A stretch of DNA of 16,135 nt from Natronohydrobacter sp. (GCA_007117255.1 SKGU01000140.1:1-16135); one strand, 5' to 3'. Positions 1 through 8,269 are shown, counted from the stretch's first letter. Translations and numbers: made by a program. Notes: generated by a model not told the origin, from the sequence alone.

Positions 1-258
1 CTAGCTCGATGCGATAGGTGAGTCGCGGGCTTGGAAACGATGTTTCTGGACATGACCAGACGTGGCCTTGATCTGTAGTTGATTCATGGTCGTTTCTTTG
101 CTTGCTCAGCTCCGGTGTCTTGCGCAATCAATGCTGGCACAGCGTCGTGGCAGCCAGTTCACCCTACTCGTTGCGCTTCGCCACGAAGTGCTTTCCCGAC
201 AGTGAGCTTCAGACACTGTAGGTCAAAGGATGCGCTTGCGGTGAAACGAGGTTCAATT
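1..258. other. Left-edge stretch without a recognised gene
   Basis: This stretch lies downstream of the minus-strand amidohydrolase. It contains one short minus-strand reading frame (87 down to 1, 28 codons, starting MNQLQIKATSGH and ending in TAG at the window edge). That frame lacks a clear Shine-Dalgarno sequence and I do not recognise it; it could be a chance frame or the start of a broken gene. The rest shows no protein-like frame, but it holds two small inverted repeats: 176-188 (CTTCG, 3-nt loop, CGAAG) and 199-219. No transposase or IS end could be identified. Confidence 0.4.
199..219 (-). terminator. Inverted repeat, possible weak terminator of the catabolic operon
   Basis: ACAGTG and CACTGT form a perfect 6-bp stem around a 9-nt loop, about 40 nt past the stop of the last gene of the minus-strand operon. 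A second short stem (176-188) follows. Neither is followed by a T-tract, so intrinsic termination is uncertain. It could equally be an mRNA 3'-end stabiliser or chance. Confidence 0.2.
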
Positions 259-1737
259 CTACGAGCGCAGCATCGGGAAGCTGGGCGGAAATATTTCATG
301 GACAGCAGGATGCGCGAAAGTACGATCAGGGTAGCGCGCGACAAGGCCATCAAACTGACTTTGCGCGCGTTTGCGCGCAGCGCGCATGTCCAGCCCTGCG
401 ACTTCTCCCTCATGCATCGACAGTCGGCCATCGACAAAGACCGTTCGCGTGATACGTCCAGTCGCGCCAAGCACCAGCGACTGGATAGGGTCAATGGTCG
501 GCGCAATCATGGGATCACACAGATCGAACACGGCGATATCTGCGCGCGCGCCCGGTTCAAGCCGCCCCAGATCGCTGCGGCCCAGCACCTGCGCTCCGCC
601 AAGGGTTGCAAGATTGAACATATCGGCGCTGCTCACCGCGTCCGGGCGATCATCAACCAGCCGCGCAACCATGCTTCCTATGGCCATGTTCATCACCATA
701 TCGGGGGGCGCTGTGTCCGTTCCCATGCCGACCTCGATACCCATGTCCAGACATTGGCGCAGCGAACGCAACGCTGCCCCTGAGCGCGCCATCACAAGCG
801 GGCAATGTACGATCGATACGCCATGGTCCCGATACAGCTTCAGGTCTGCTTCTGTGGCAACATTTGCATGCGGCGCGATAAGCCGCGATGCCAGGGCGTT
901 GATCCGCGCCAGCCATTGTGGTGCGGTCGTGCCGTGCAAGGCCTGAACCGTGTCGCGTTCCATGATGCCCTGAGCACAATGCAATCGCACGCGCACATCC
1001 ATATCATCCGCGACTGCCATCGTTCGACGCAAAAGCGTTTCGGTACAAGTCTCTACGCGGTCAGGTGCCAGCAATCCGCGTACCAGCCCGTTTCCGGCAC
1101 CGTCCCAAGCGCGGATAAAATCAACCGCCACATCAAGACCTTCGAGGCCGCGGGTTTCATTGAACTGCGGACGCAGATCGCCCGGTCCCTCGCAGACCAT
1201 CCCGCCGCTGCGATATGCCGGTCCAAGATAAACCCGCAGTCCAAGATCAATCGCAGCCTGTGCTGCTGCATCGAACTCTGCACGCGTCTCGCCCCATTCA
1301 CGATAGAAAAGCGAGGCTACGGGCAGGGCCGTAGTTATGCCGTTCAAAAGAAGCTGCGCGAAGGTAAATTTCTTCTGAAATGCCAATTCCTCAGCGTTGT
1401 ACATTTCATAGGGGCCGCGCTCGATATAGCTGCGTGGCCAGACGCGACCCTTGGCCCATGCGGGTTGGTTGTCGACACCCAGAAGCGTTGTGTCGAGGTC
1501 GGACAGGGCGTCCAGATCGATGAATCCGGGTGATAAAAGGGCGGCGCCAAAATCGATACGACGCGCCACCTCGCCGTCAAATTGCGGGCCGACATAAAGA
1601 ACGCCACCGTCTTCTATGACAACCTCACCATCGCGCAGCAGGCGATGTTGACCGCCTTCATGGGCTACAATCCAGTCTGCCTTCAGGGCTGTGCGGCCCT
1701 CTGGGCGCGTGCCCAGTTCGATATCATCCAGATGCAT
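259..1737 (-). CDS. Amidohydrolase-superfamily protein with altered metal site (AtzA/TrzA-type fold)
   Basis: A 492-residue protein resembling the chlorohydrolase/deaminase branch of the amidohydrolase superfamily (AtzA, TrzA, guanine deaminase), whose members hydrolyse C-N or C-Cl bonds on heterocycles with one divalent metal. Seen: the beta-sandwich lead-in, then LSPGFIDLDALSDLD (residues 68-82), where the family normally has PGFxxxHxH. The two histidines are replaced by Asp76 and Leu78. Other family positions are kept: RLHC (H253), IAPHANV (H290), SIVHCPL (H311), GMGTDTAPPD (D341), and the usual LGxLEPGARADIAVFD end (from about residue 390). The HCAQ segment has Gln where Glu is common. 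Its ATG overlaps the stop of the upstream cytosine-deaminase-like gene (TGATG), so the two are translationally coupled. It is the last gene of the transporter operon. The altered site suggests changed metal binding or a changed reaction; the substrate is unknown. Confidence 0.85.
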   Translation of the reverse strand: MHLDDIELGTRPEGRTALKADWIVAHEGGQHRLLRDGEVVIEDGGVLYVGPQFDGEVARRIDFGAALLSPGFIDLDALSDLDTTLLGVDNQPAWAKGRVWPRSYIERGPYEMYNAEELAFQKKFTFAQLLLNGITTALPVASLFYREWGETRAEFDAAAQAAIDLGLRVYLGPAYRSGGMVCEGPGDLRPQFNETRGLEGLDVAVDFIRAWDGAGNGLVRGLLAPDRVETCTETLLRRTMAVADDMDVRVRLHCAQGIMERDTVQALHGTTAPQWLARINALASRLIAPHANVATEADLKLYRDHGVSIVHCPLVMARSGAALRSLRQCLDMGIEVGMGTDTAPPDMVMNMAIGSMVARLVDDRPDAVSSADMFNLATLGGAQVLGRSDLGRLEPGARADIAVFDLCDPMIAPTIDPIQSLVLGATGRITRTVFVDGRLSMHEGEVAGLDMRAARKRAQSQFDGLVARYPDRTFAHPAVHEIFPPSFPMLRS

Positions 1738-2930
1738 CAGGGGGCCTTTCTCAGTGCTGTGCCATTTCGGGCTGTCACGCGCCCGGCTTTCACGACCAAT
1801 GGGCGCGGGGCATCGGACACAGCGCCCTCGGCCAATGTCTCGGCATTCAGCAAGGTCAGATCAGCAATGCATCCGACCTCAAGCCCGTATCCTTCCAACC
1901 CCATGACGCGCGCGCCTCCGGTGCTGCAGATCTCCAGCGCAAAGGCCAGGTCTGCATCGGACCGCAAATTGTTGCGCATCGCGATGATCCGCGCGCGGTC
2001 GATCATGTCAGGGCGGTTCAGTGGGCTCCATGTGTCGCGTACGCCGTCGCAACCCGCACCCAACCGCACACCGGCGGCCTGAAGCCGCTTGACCTGCGGC
2101 ACTTCGCGCGACGGCGCGCCTGTCGTCAGGATGGCGATATCGCAGGCAGCCAATTCGTCTATCAAGGCTTCGGTCGCATGCCAGTCATTCATGCCCAAAC
2201 AGAAGGCGTGGCTGACGGCAACCTTGCCTTGCATGCCGAGTGCGCGCGTGCGTTCCATGATCAATTCCAGCGCGAAAGCGCCCAATGTGCCCGCTTCGTG
2301 CAGATGAATATCAACGCCCTTGCCGTGTTTTTGCGCCAGTGCGAAGACGGCATCGAGGTGGCCTGTCGGGTCACGGTCCATGCCGGACGGATCAAGGCCG
2401 CCGACCAGATCGGCCCCCGATGCAAGCGCCTTGTCCATCAGCTCCAAGGTGCCCGGTCGCACAAGCAGCCCGGATTGCGGAAAGGCCACGATTTCGATAT
2501 CGAGGATGCCCCGCAAGGCATCGCGGGTTTGCAGCACGCCTTCAACCATCGCAAGGCCGTGTTCGGTGTCGATATCGACATGACTGCGCGCATGCGTGCA
2601 GCCGGCCCCCACAAGCGCCAGTGCATGACGCATGGACTGGCGGTGCGGGTCCAGCCCAAGACGGTGGCGTTCTGCGCGCTCGTTGTCGATCATGGCGCGC
2701 AGGTCTGTGCCGACGGCATTCTCATACCAGCCAAGGCCCATTACCGTTTTGTCGAGATGAGTGTGGGCCTCCACCAGACCGGGGATCGCAATAGCTCCGC
2801 CGCAGTCTTCCACAGTCTCTCCTGACGCTGCAAGCGAAGGCGCGATTTCGGCGATCCTGCCCGCCAGCACCCGCATATCAACCGCAGCGCCCCCCATGGG
2901 TCGTAGATTGCGCAACAGCAGATCGGTCAT
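1737..2930 (-). CDS. Cytosine-deaminase-like amidohydrolase
   Basis: A 397-residue protein of the cytosine deaminase (CodA-like) family, cytosolic metal-dependent enzymes that deaminate or hydrolyse pyrimidines and related cyclic compounds. Seen: GLVEAHTHLDK with metal ligands H56 and H58; RSHVDID (116-121); DIHLHE with H209 and E212 matching the HxxE of the family; VSHAF with H241; GAGCDGVRD with D295. All expected metal and acid/base positions are therefore present and it is probably active. The reading frame extends upstream to 3245, but that part is antisense to the racemase. The ATG at 2930 is chosen because it gives the family N-terminus (MTDLLLRN) and overlaps the racemase stop as ATGA, with AAAGG upstream. 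The true substrate could be cytosine, isocytosine, creatinine-like or hydantoin-like compounds; context favours a ring amide other than plain cytosine. Confidence 0.88.
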   Translation of the reverse strand: MTDLLLRNLRPMGGAAVDMRVLAGRIAEIAPSLAASGETVEDCGGAIAIPGLVEAHTHLDKTVMGLGWYENAVGTDLRAMIDNERAERHRLGLDPHRQSMRHALALVGAGCTHARSHVDIDTEHGLAMVEGVLQTRDALRGILDIEIVAFPQSGLLVRPGTLELMDKALASGADLVGGLDPSGMDRDPTGHLDAVFALAQKHGKGVDIHLHEAGTLGAFALELIMERTRALGMQGKVAVSHAFCLGMNDWHATEALIDELAACDIAILTTGAPSREVPQVKRLQAAGVRLGAGCDGVRDTWSPLNRPDMIDRARIIAMRNNLRSDADLAFALEICSTGGARVMGLEGYGLEVGCIADLTLLNAETLAEGAVSDAPRPLVVKAGRVTARNGTALRKAP

Positions 2931-3652
2931 GACGCAAGCCTTTCGAAGCCGCCGGGCTTTTGTAACGGCGCAGCGTAGCCGCCGGTTTTGGATGTGTGAT
3001 AGCCTGACGCCGCGAGGGCTTCGGCGAGGGTCACTGCGGCAGTCACCCCATCGATGACAGGAATTCCGCATTCCGCACTCAGCCAGCGCGTCAGCGATGT
3101 CATGCCCGCGCAGCCCAGCACGACCGCATCCACATTGTCCGATTTCTGCGCCGCGCGCACAGCATGCAGCAGTTTGGCCCGCGCTGTCCCCTCGTCTGTC
3201 TCGAATGCCAGAACGGGAAGGTTGACGGCATGCACCCCCCGACATTGGCGTTCCGCCCCATAGGCCGACACAAGGTCCTCGATGATCGGGACCGATCGCG
3301 GCAGGGTCGTGACCACCGAGAAGCGCACGGCTACTGTTGTGGCGAAATGCACTGCGGCCTGACAGGTGCCCACCACTGGCGCCAAGGCCACTTCGCGCGC
3401 GGCGCGCAGGCCGGGGTCATCGAAACAGGCGATCACATGCGCGGCGGCCCCACGTCCGTCAGCCGCATGAATGGCGTCCAGCATGCCAGGCACGGATAGC
3501 GCTTCATCTGTATATCCTTCGATCGAAACCGGACTTGCTGTGCCACCGCTGACCTCTATGCGTGCGCCGGGCCTTGCCACTTCACGCGCAGCGCTTGCGA
3601 TCTGTTGGGTCATCTCATGCGAGGCATTGGGGTTGATGACATGAATAAGCAT
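2927..3652 (-). CDS. Hydantoin/allantoin racemase-like protein (Asp/Glu racemase family)
   Basis: A 241-residue cytosolic racemase of the Asp/Glu/hydantoin racemase family, which inverts a chiral carbon by a two-base mechanism using two cysteines. Seen: N-terminal MLIHVINPNAS, characteristic of hydantoin/allantoin racemases; Cys76 in VIACFDDPGL; Cys181 in VLGCAGM. These positions agree with the two catalytic cysteines known for hydantoin racemases. The length is also typical. The start at 3652 is chosen over the longer frame (3718) because it restores this N-terminus, has AAGGA 8 nt upstream, and overlaps the flavin-reductase stop (TGATG). Its own stop overlaps the next gene (ATGA). Hydantoin racemases normally work with a hydantoinase and a carbamoylase. 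Here the coupled amidohydrolases may take that role, but this is inference. Confidence 0.9.
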   Translation of the reverse strand: MLIHVINPNASHEMTQQIASAAREVARPGARIEVSGGTASPVSIEGYTDEALSVPGMLDAIHAADGRGAAAHVIACFDDPGLRAAREVALAPVVGTCQAAVHFATTVAVRFSVVTTLPRSVPIIEDLVSAYGAERQCRGVHAVNLPVLAFETDEGTARAKLLHAVRAAQKSDNVDAVVLGCAGMTSLTRWLSAECGIPVIDGVTAAVTLAEALAASGYHTSKTGGYAAPLQKPGGFERLAS

Positions 3653-4305
3653 CACTTCGATCCTTGCGGCGGGGTCAGTTGCGCAGCCTCGTGAACATGC
3701 ATCCCGGCGGGCTTGCACAACTCGAACTGTCTGTCGCTGACGATGTAATTATCGGCATGAAGCCGGGCGATCGGCTGATAGACTTCTGGGTTCACATAGC
3801 GTCCCTGTGCATCCAGACAGTCTTTGCGCACATGCATCTCGAGCACTTCGCCCAGAACAAGTGCACGATTTGGGTAATCTATGATCCGCTCGACCCTGCA
3901 TTCCATCGCGCAGGGTGTTGCTAAGGCACGCGCAACGTCAATCTGTCGGCATGGCGCAGCCTCAAGCCCGGAAAAGGCGAATTCATCGACATCCGGCGCG
4001 AAATTCACGCCGCACAGGATCATGGCATCCGCCATCGCCATATCGACCATATTGACCACGAATTCACCACTGCGGCGGATATTGTTCATTGTGTCCTTCT
4101 CGCGCCCGTCAGGACGGGACTGAATGCCCAGAATGACAATGGGCGGGTCTTGCGAGAAGACGTTGAAGAAGCTCATGGGCGCAGCATTGGTGTGACCGGC
4201 CTGCGCGCGTGTGCTGACCAGTGCAATCGGGCGCGGGCCGATGAAATTGGTCAGCAGCCGGTAGCGGTCAGCCGGAGGAAGCTGCGTGAAGTCGAATTGC
4301 ATCAT
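3652..4305 (-). CDS. Flavin-reductase-like, FMN-binding split-barrel protein
   Basis: A 217-residue protein of the flavin reductase-like/DIM6-NTAB family, cytosolic FMN-binding split-barrel proteins that usually supply reduced flavin to a monooxygenase or act as small oxidoreductases. Seen: RPIALVST (25-32), NAAPMSFFNVFSQDPP (40-55, flavin-binding loop), and KDTMNNIRRSGEFVVN (70-85), all typical of the family. The start is ambiguous by one codon: ATGATG at 4305-4300 overlaps the ATPase stop either as ATGA (4305) or TGATG (4302), and GGAG sits 6-9 nt upstream. The longer upstream frame is antisense to the ATPase gene. No oxygenase partner is encoded nearby, so the redox partner or direct substrate is unknown. 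Confidence 0.87.
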   Translation of the reverse strand: MMQFDFTQLPPADRYRLLTNFIGPRPIALVSTRAQAGHTNAAPMSFFNVFSQDPPIVILGIQSRPDGREKDTMNNIRRSGEFVVNMVDMAMADAMILCGVNFAPDVDEFAFSGLEAAPCRQIDVARALATPCAMECRVERIIDYPNRALVLGEVLEMHVRKDCLDAQGRYVNPEVYQPIARLHADNYIVSDRQFELCKPAGMHVHEAAQLTPPQGSK

Positions 4306-5345
4306 ACTGCTCCGGCTGCGGCTGGGGCGGTTGTCGGTGCCGACAATCGCCCCTCTTGCACGGCATGGCAGCGCGCATGCCCTGTTGCCGACGCGATAAA
4401 CTCCGGCATCTCTGTCTTGCAACGCGCATTGGCATGCGGGCAGCGCGGATGAAAGTGGCACCCCGGCGGCGGCGTGATGGGATTGGGGACTTCACCGGCG
4501 GGCCGTTCAATGTCGCGGTTGCTCATCGAGATATCCGGCACAGTGTCCAGCAGCAGGCGGGTATAGGGATGTTGCGGCTTGGCGAATATCTCGGCGGCAG
4601 GGGCCAGTTCGACCAGTCGCCCCAGATACATCACACCAATCCAGTCAGAGATGTAATTGACCACAGCCAGATCATGGCTGATGAACAGGTAGGTCAGGCC
4701 CAATTCGCGCTGCAGCTCGCGCATCAGGTTCAGGATTTGCGCCTGCACCGACACATCGAGCGCGGATGTCGGCTCGTCGCAAACCAGAAACTCCGGCTTT
4801 GTCGATATGGCCCGTGCGATTGAGATACGCTGACGTTGACCGCCCGAAAACTCATGTGGGAACTTGTCACCGTCAGCAGCGCCCAGCCCCACGAATTCCA
4901 GCAACCGGTCCACCTCTCGGCGTCGTGCCTCGGGGTCAGGATGCGTGCCGAAGGATTTCATCGGCTCTGCGATGATCCGGGCAACGCGCCAGCGCGGGTT
5001 GAGGCTGGCATAAGGGTCTTGGAAAATCATCTGCATGCGACGGCGGACATGGGCCGGTTTGCCCGCGACCTGTCCCGCAAGCTCGGCGCCCTCGAAACGG
5101 ATACTGCCGCCACTGGGGCGGGTCAGACCCATGATCAATTTGGCCACTGTGGATTTTCCACATCCCGACTCGCCCACCAGACTGAGTGTCTGGCCACGCT
5201 GAATGGTGAAATCCACCCCATCCACCGCTTTGACGAGCTGCCGCTCGCTGCGCTCGATCACGCGGTTGATGAAAGGCTTTGACAGATCGAAGCTCTTGCG
5301 CAGGCCAGAGACTTCCAGAAGCGGTGCTTCGTTGTGATGGCTCAT
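4302..5345 (-). CDS. Peptide/nickel-type ABC transporter ATP-binding protein (OppF/DppF-like)
   Basis: A 347-residue cytoplasmic ATPase that powers the importer encoded upstream. Seen: Walker A GESGCGKST (58-66), Q-loop FQD (108-110), signature SGGQRQR (167-173), Walker B FLVCDEP (186-192), switch histidine in FISHD (H224), and the C-terminal oligopeptide-ABC tail with clustered Cys/His (PGCHFHPRCPHANARC, about 294-309). Length and domain order match OppF/DppF. The ATG at 5345 overlaps the stop of the other ATPase (ATGA) and has AAGGAG 8 nt upstream. The downstream flavin-reductase gene overlaps its end, tying transport to metabolism in one transcript. It is intact, unlike its partner. Confidence 0.95.
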   Translation of the reverse strand: MSHHNEAPLLEVSGLRKSFDLSKPFINRVIERSERQLVKAVDGVDFTIQRGQTLSLVGESGCGKSTVAKLIMGLTRPSGGSIRFEGAELAGQVAGKPAHVRRRMQMIFQDPYASLNPRWRVARIIAEPMKSFGTHPDPEARRREVDRLLEFVGLGAADGDKFPHEFSGGQRQRISIARAISTKPEFLVCDEPTSALDVSVQAQILNLMRELQRELGLTYLFISHDLAVVNYISDWIGVMYLGRLVELAPAAEIFAKPQHPYTRLLLDTVPDISMSNRDIERPAGEVPNPITPPPGCHFHPRCPHANARCKTEMPEFIASATGHARCHAVQEGRLSAPTTAPAAAGAV

Positions 5346-6315
5346 GTCGCGGGCTCCTTGCTGAACAGGTGACAGGCGACTGCGCCTTGAGTGTCCTCAA
5401 CGAGACCGGGGCGCAGACGGGTGCAGATATCCATCTGCTTCGGGCAGCGCGGGTTGAAGGCGCAGCCTTCGGGCCGTGCCGTCAATCGCGGCATCGCACC
5501 GTCGATCTGAGGCAGGATGTCGGGCTTCTCTCCGATGCGCGGGATCGAGGCCATCAATCCGGCAGTATAGGGATGGCGCGGGGCGCGCAGCACATCAGCG
5601 ACCGCGCCCACCTCTATCACGCGCCCGGCATACATCACGGCGACACGGTCCGCCGTTTCGGCAATCACACCCATGTCATGCGTCACCAGAATGACTGAGG
5701 CCCCGGTTTCCTTGCACAGCTTGCGAAGCAGCGCGATGATCTGTGCCTGAACGGACACGTCCAGCGCCGTTGTCGGCTCATCCGCAATGATCAGACGCGG
5801 TTCTGCACAAAGGGCCAGTGCAATCACGACACGCTGGCGCATGCCCCCTGAATATTGGTGCGGATAGGTATCCACGCGCTTTTCAGGCGCAGGAATGCCG
5901 ACCCGGCGCAGCCAGTCGATCGCGCGCGCTCGCGCGCTTCATGGCGGGTCATTTTAAGATGCGTCTGGATCGTCTCGATCAGTTGTTCGCCAACCGTCAG
6001 AACCGGGTTGAGACTGGTCAGCGGGTCCTGAAAGATTGCTCCGATCTGCCGCCCGCGCATGCGGCGCATCGACTCGCGGTCAAGGTTGTCGATGCGCTTG
6101 CCATTCAGACGGATCTCTCCGCGCGCAATTCGGCCCGGTGGCTCGATCAGCCCGATGATGGCGGCCCCCGTCATCGATTTTCCAGCGCCCGATTCACCTA
6201 CCATGCCAAGGATCTCCCCCGGCGCGACTTCGAGGCATACATCTTCGATTGCGGTCAGTGTTCCACGGCGGGTAGGAAATTCGACAGTCAGGTTTTCGAC
6301 TTCAAGCAAGGTCAT
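5342..6315 (-). pseudogene. Peptide/nickel-type ABC transporter ATP-binding protein (OppD/DppD-like), frameshifted
   Basis: Two adjacent frames together make one OppD/DppD-like ATPase. The N-terminal part starts at ATG 6315 (GAGGT upstream) and carries Walker A GESGAGKSM (40-48) and FQDPLTSLNP; it leaves the family sequence after EARERA. The C-terminal part, read to the TGA at 5342, carries PHQYSGGMRQR (signature), LIIADEPTTALD (Walker B), VTHD and the Cys-containing oligopeptide tail. The continuous sequence would read ERA-IDWLRRVGIPAPEKRVD, so the break lies in the CG-repeat tract at about 5921-5938 and equals two extra bases (or one missing). Corrected length would be about 323 residues, normal for the family. 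As read, Walker A is separated from the signature and Walker B, so no working ATPase is made unless frameshifting occurs. A sequencing or assembly error in the CG tract is a real alternative, since all neighbours are intact. Confidence 0.88.
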
Positions 6316-6320
6316 GGCGC

Positions 6321-7238
6321 TTACCTCAGTTTCGGATTGAGTGCGTCACGCAGCCAATCCCCCAGAAGGTTGACGGACAATACCAGCACCACCAGCACGA
6401 CAGAGGGGAAGATCACCACCCACCAGATGCCAGAAAACAGGTACTCATTGCCGATACGGATCAATGTCCCCAGACTTGGCTGGGTCGCGGGCATCCCGAC
6501 CCCCAGAAAGGACAGGGTTGCTTCGGTCAGCACGGCCATGCCCAGATTGATTGTTGCAATCACCAGCACCGGGCCCATCACGTTGGGCATGATGTGATTG
6601 AACATGATACCTGGTCCTGAAATGCCGTTGATACGCGCGGCTTGCACATATTCCTTGCCCCGCTCAACCATGGTTGAGCCGCGCACTGTGCGGGCGTATT
6701 GCACCCAGTTGGTCAGACCGATAGCCAGGATCAGGACATAGATCGCAGCATCCTGATGCTGACTGGGCGGCAGGATACCGCGTGCAATTCCATTGACCAG
6801 CAAGGCGACAAGGATCGCAGGAAAGCTGAGCAGCACATCTGCGAACCGCATGATCACCGCATCCACCATGCCGCCCAGGAAGCCACCCAGCAGGCCAAGC
6901 GATATGCCAATGACCGCAGCCAGAATGACACTGGCGAAGCCTACAATCAGCGACAGGCGCAATCCGTAGAGAATGGAAGAATACACATCACGCGCCTGCA
7001 CATCCGTGCCCAGAAGGAAGTCGCGCGAACCACCTTCCACCCAGAAGGGTGGCAACTCACTGTTCCACAATTCCAGTTCAGCGATATTGAACGGATTTTG
7101 CGTTGCGAGTTGTGGGGCGAATATGGCCGCACCAAACATGATCACCAGCAAAGTACTGGAAATCAGCGCGATTTTCGAATGCCGGAAGCTCCATGCAAGG
7201 TCGCTGTCCCAGACACGTGCGAGGGTCGAATTGGGCAT
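6321..7238 (-). CDS. Peptide/nickel-type ABC transporter permease (OppC/DppC-like)
   Basis: A 305-residue inner-membrane permease, one half of the transport channel. Seen: an N-terminal cytoplasmic arm, a first membrane helix (about 24-41), a periplasmic loop with the DppC-type FLLGTDVQARDVYSSILYG, several further hydrophobic helices, and the cytoplasmic EAA coupling loop (EYVQAARINGISG, about 196-208) that contacts the ATPases. The end NLLGDWLRDALNPKLR is typical of DppC. AAGGA lies 8 nt before the ATG. Its TAA stop is 5 bp from the next ATG, and the Shine-Dalgarno of the frameshifted ATPase overlaps this stop. Confidence 0.94.
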   Translation of the reverse strand: MPNSTLARVWDSDLAWSFRHSKIALISSTLLVIMFGAAIFAPQLATQNPFNIAELELWNSELPPFWVEGGSRDFLLGTDVQARDVYSSILYGLRLSLIVGFASVILAAVIGISLGLLGGFLGGMVDAVIMRFADVLLSFPAILVALLVNGIARGILPPSQHQDAAIYVLILAIGLTNWVQYARTVRGSTMVERGKEYVQAARINGISGPGIMFNHIMPNVMGPVLVIATINLGMAVLTEATLSFLGVGMPATQPSLGTLIRIGNEYLFSGIWWVVIFPSVVLVVLVLSVNLLGDWLRDALNPKLR

Positions 7239-7255
7239 TTTGCTGATCCTTCCGC

Positions 7256-8248
7256 TCAGTGTCCGCCGCCGGCAGGCCCGGCATCATCCACGCGCAAGCG
7301 CGGATCGATGCTGGCATAAAGCAGGTCGACACTGGTGTTGATGACAACGAAGATGAAACTGACAAGCACCAGATAGGCCGCCATCACTGGCACATCGCCG
7401 AAATTGACGGCCTGAATGAACAACGCACCCATCCCCGGCCACTGGAACACGGTTTCGGTAATGATGGCGAAGGCAATCAGCCCGCCCAGTTGCAGCCCGA
7501 AGATCGTGATGACAGGGATCAGCGTATTGCGCAGCGCATGTCTGAAATTGATGGCGCGATCACGCAGTCCCCGTGCCTTGGCAAACTTGATATAGTCGGT
7601 GCGCAGCACCTCCATCATCTCCGCGCGCACAAGACGCATGATCAGTGTCAGCTGGAATAGGCAGAGCATGATCGAGGGCAGGATCAGCGCCTTCAGCCCG
7701 CTGGCTGTCAGAAAGCCCGTGCTCCACCAGCCGATATCAACCACTTCGCCCCGGCCGAATGAGGGCAGCCAGCCCAACCAGACCGAAAAGACGAGGATCA
7801 GCAAAATGCCGGTGACGAAGGTGGGTAGAGAAATTCCCACGAGGGACATGAATTGCAGCATCTGCGCATTGAAGCTGTGTGGCCTGAGCGCAGTGTAGAT
7901 CCCAAGCGGAATGCCCACGACCAGCGACAGGACAGCGGCTACAAGAACAAGCTCTGCAGTGGCCGGGAAGCGTTCTGACAGGAGGGTGCTGACAGGTCGC
8001 GCATTACGCCAGGACAGCCCGAAATCACCCGTTGCGGCACGCGCAATAAAGCGGCCATATTGCACAAAGAGCGGTTGGTCGAGACCAAGTCTTTCCCGCA
8101 CTTCCGCGCGTTCCTGTTCGGTCGCATGTTCGGGGACCATGGAACTCACCGGGTCGCCCATGAACCGGAACATCATGAATGCGATAAGCGCGACGGCCAG
8201 CATCACGATAATGGCCTGAATGATACGGCGGATCAGAAAGCCCAACAT
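7256..8248 (-). CDS. Peptide/nickel-type ABC transporter permease (OppB/DppB-like)
   Basis: A 330-residue inner-membrane permease, the other half of the channel. Seen: N-terminal LIRRIIQAIIVMLAVALIAF helix, GDP and ERLGLDQPLFVQYGRF motifs typical of OppB/DppB, five more hydrophobic segments, and the EAA loop DYIKFAKARGL (218-228) followed by FRHALRNTLIPVI. The C-terminus contains LLYASIDPRLRV, then a short Gly-rich tail. The ATG at 8248 has AAGGAG 6 nt upstream. It lies 17 bp from the partner permease and 69 bp after the binding-protein gene. Confidence 0.94.
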   Translation of the reverse strand: MLGFLIRRIIQAIIVMLAVALIAFMMFRFMGDPVSSMVPEHATEQERAEVRERLGLDQPLFVQYGRFIARAATGDFGLSWRNARPVSTLLSERFPATAELVLVAAVLSLVVGIPLGIYTALRPHSFNAQMLQFMSLVGISLPTFVTGILLILVFSVWLGWLPSFGRGEVVDIGWWSTGFLTASGLKALILPSIMLCLFQLTLIMRLVRAEMMEVLRTDYIKFAKARGLRDRAINFRHALRNTLIPVITIFGLQLGGLIAFAIITETVFQWPGMGALFIQAVNFGDVPVMAAYLVLVSFIFVVINTSVDLLYASIDPRLRVDDAGPAGGGH

Positions 8249-8269
8249 GGCTCACTCCTTTTGCGCGAA

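Noticed and set aside
79..783. Long plus-strand frame across the end of the first amidohydrolase
   Set aside because: It is antisense to a protein with clear family motifs, has Arg/His/Ser-rich composition typical of a shadow frame, and shows no domain.
2101..2825. Plus-strand frames of up to 215 codons
   Set aside because: They are antisense to the cytosine-deaminase-like gene and show no recognisable motif.
2931..3245. N-terminal extension of the cytosine-deaminase-like gene
   Set aside because: The extra 105 codons are an off-frame reading of the racemase gene; the ATG at 2930 gives the family N-terminus and an ATGA overlap.
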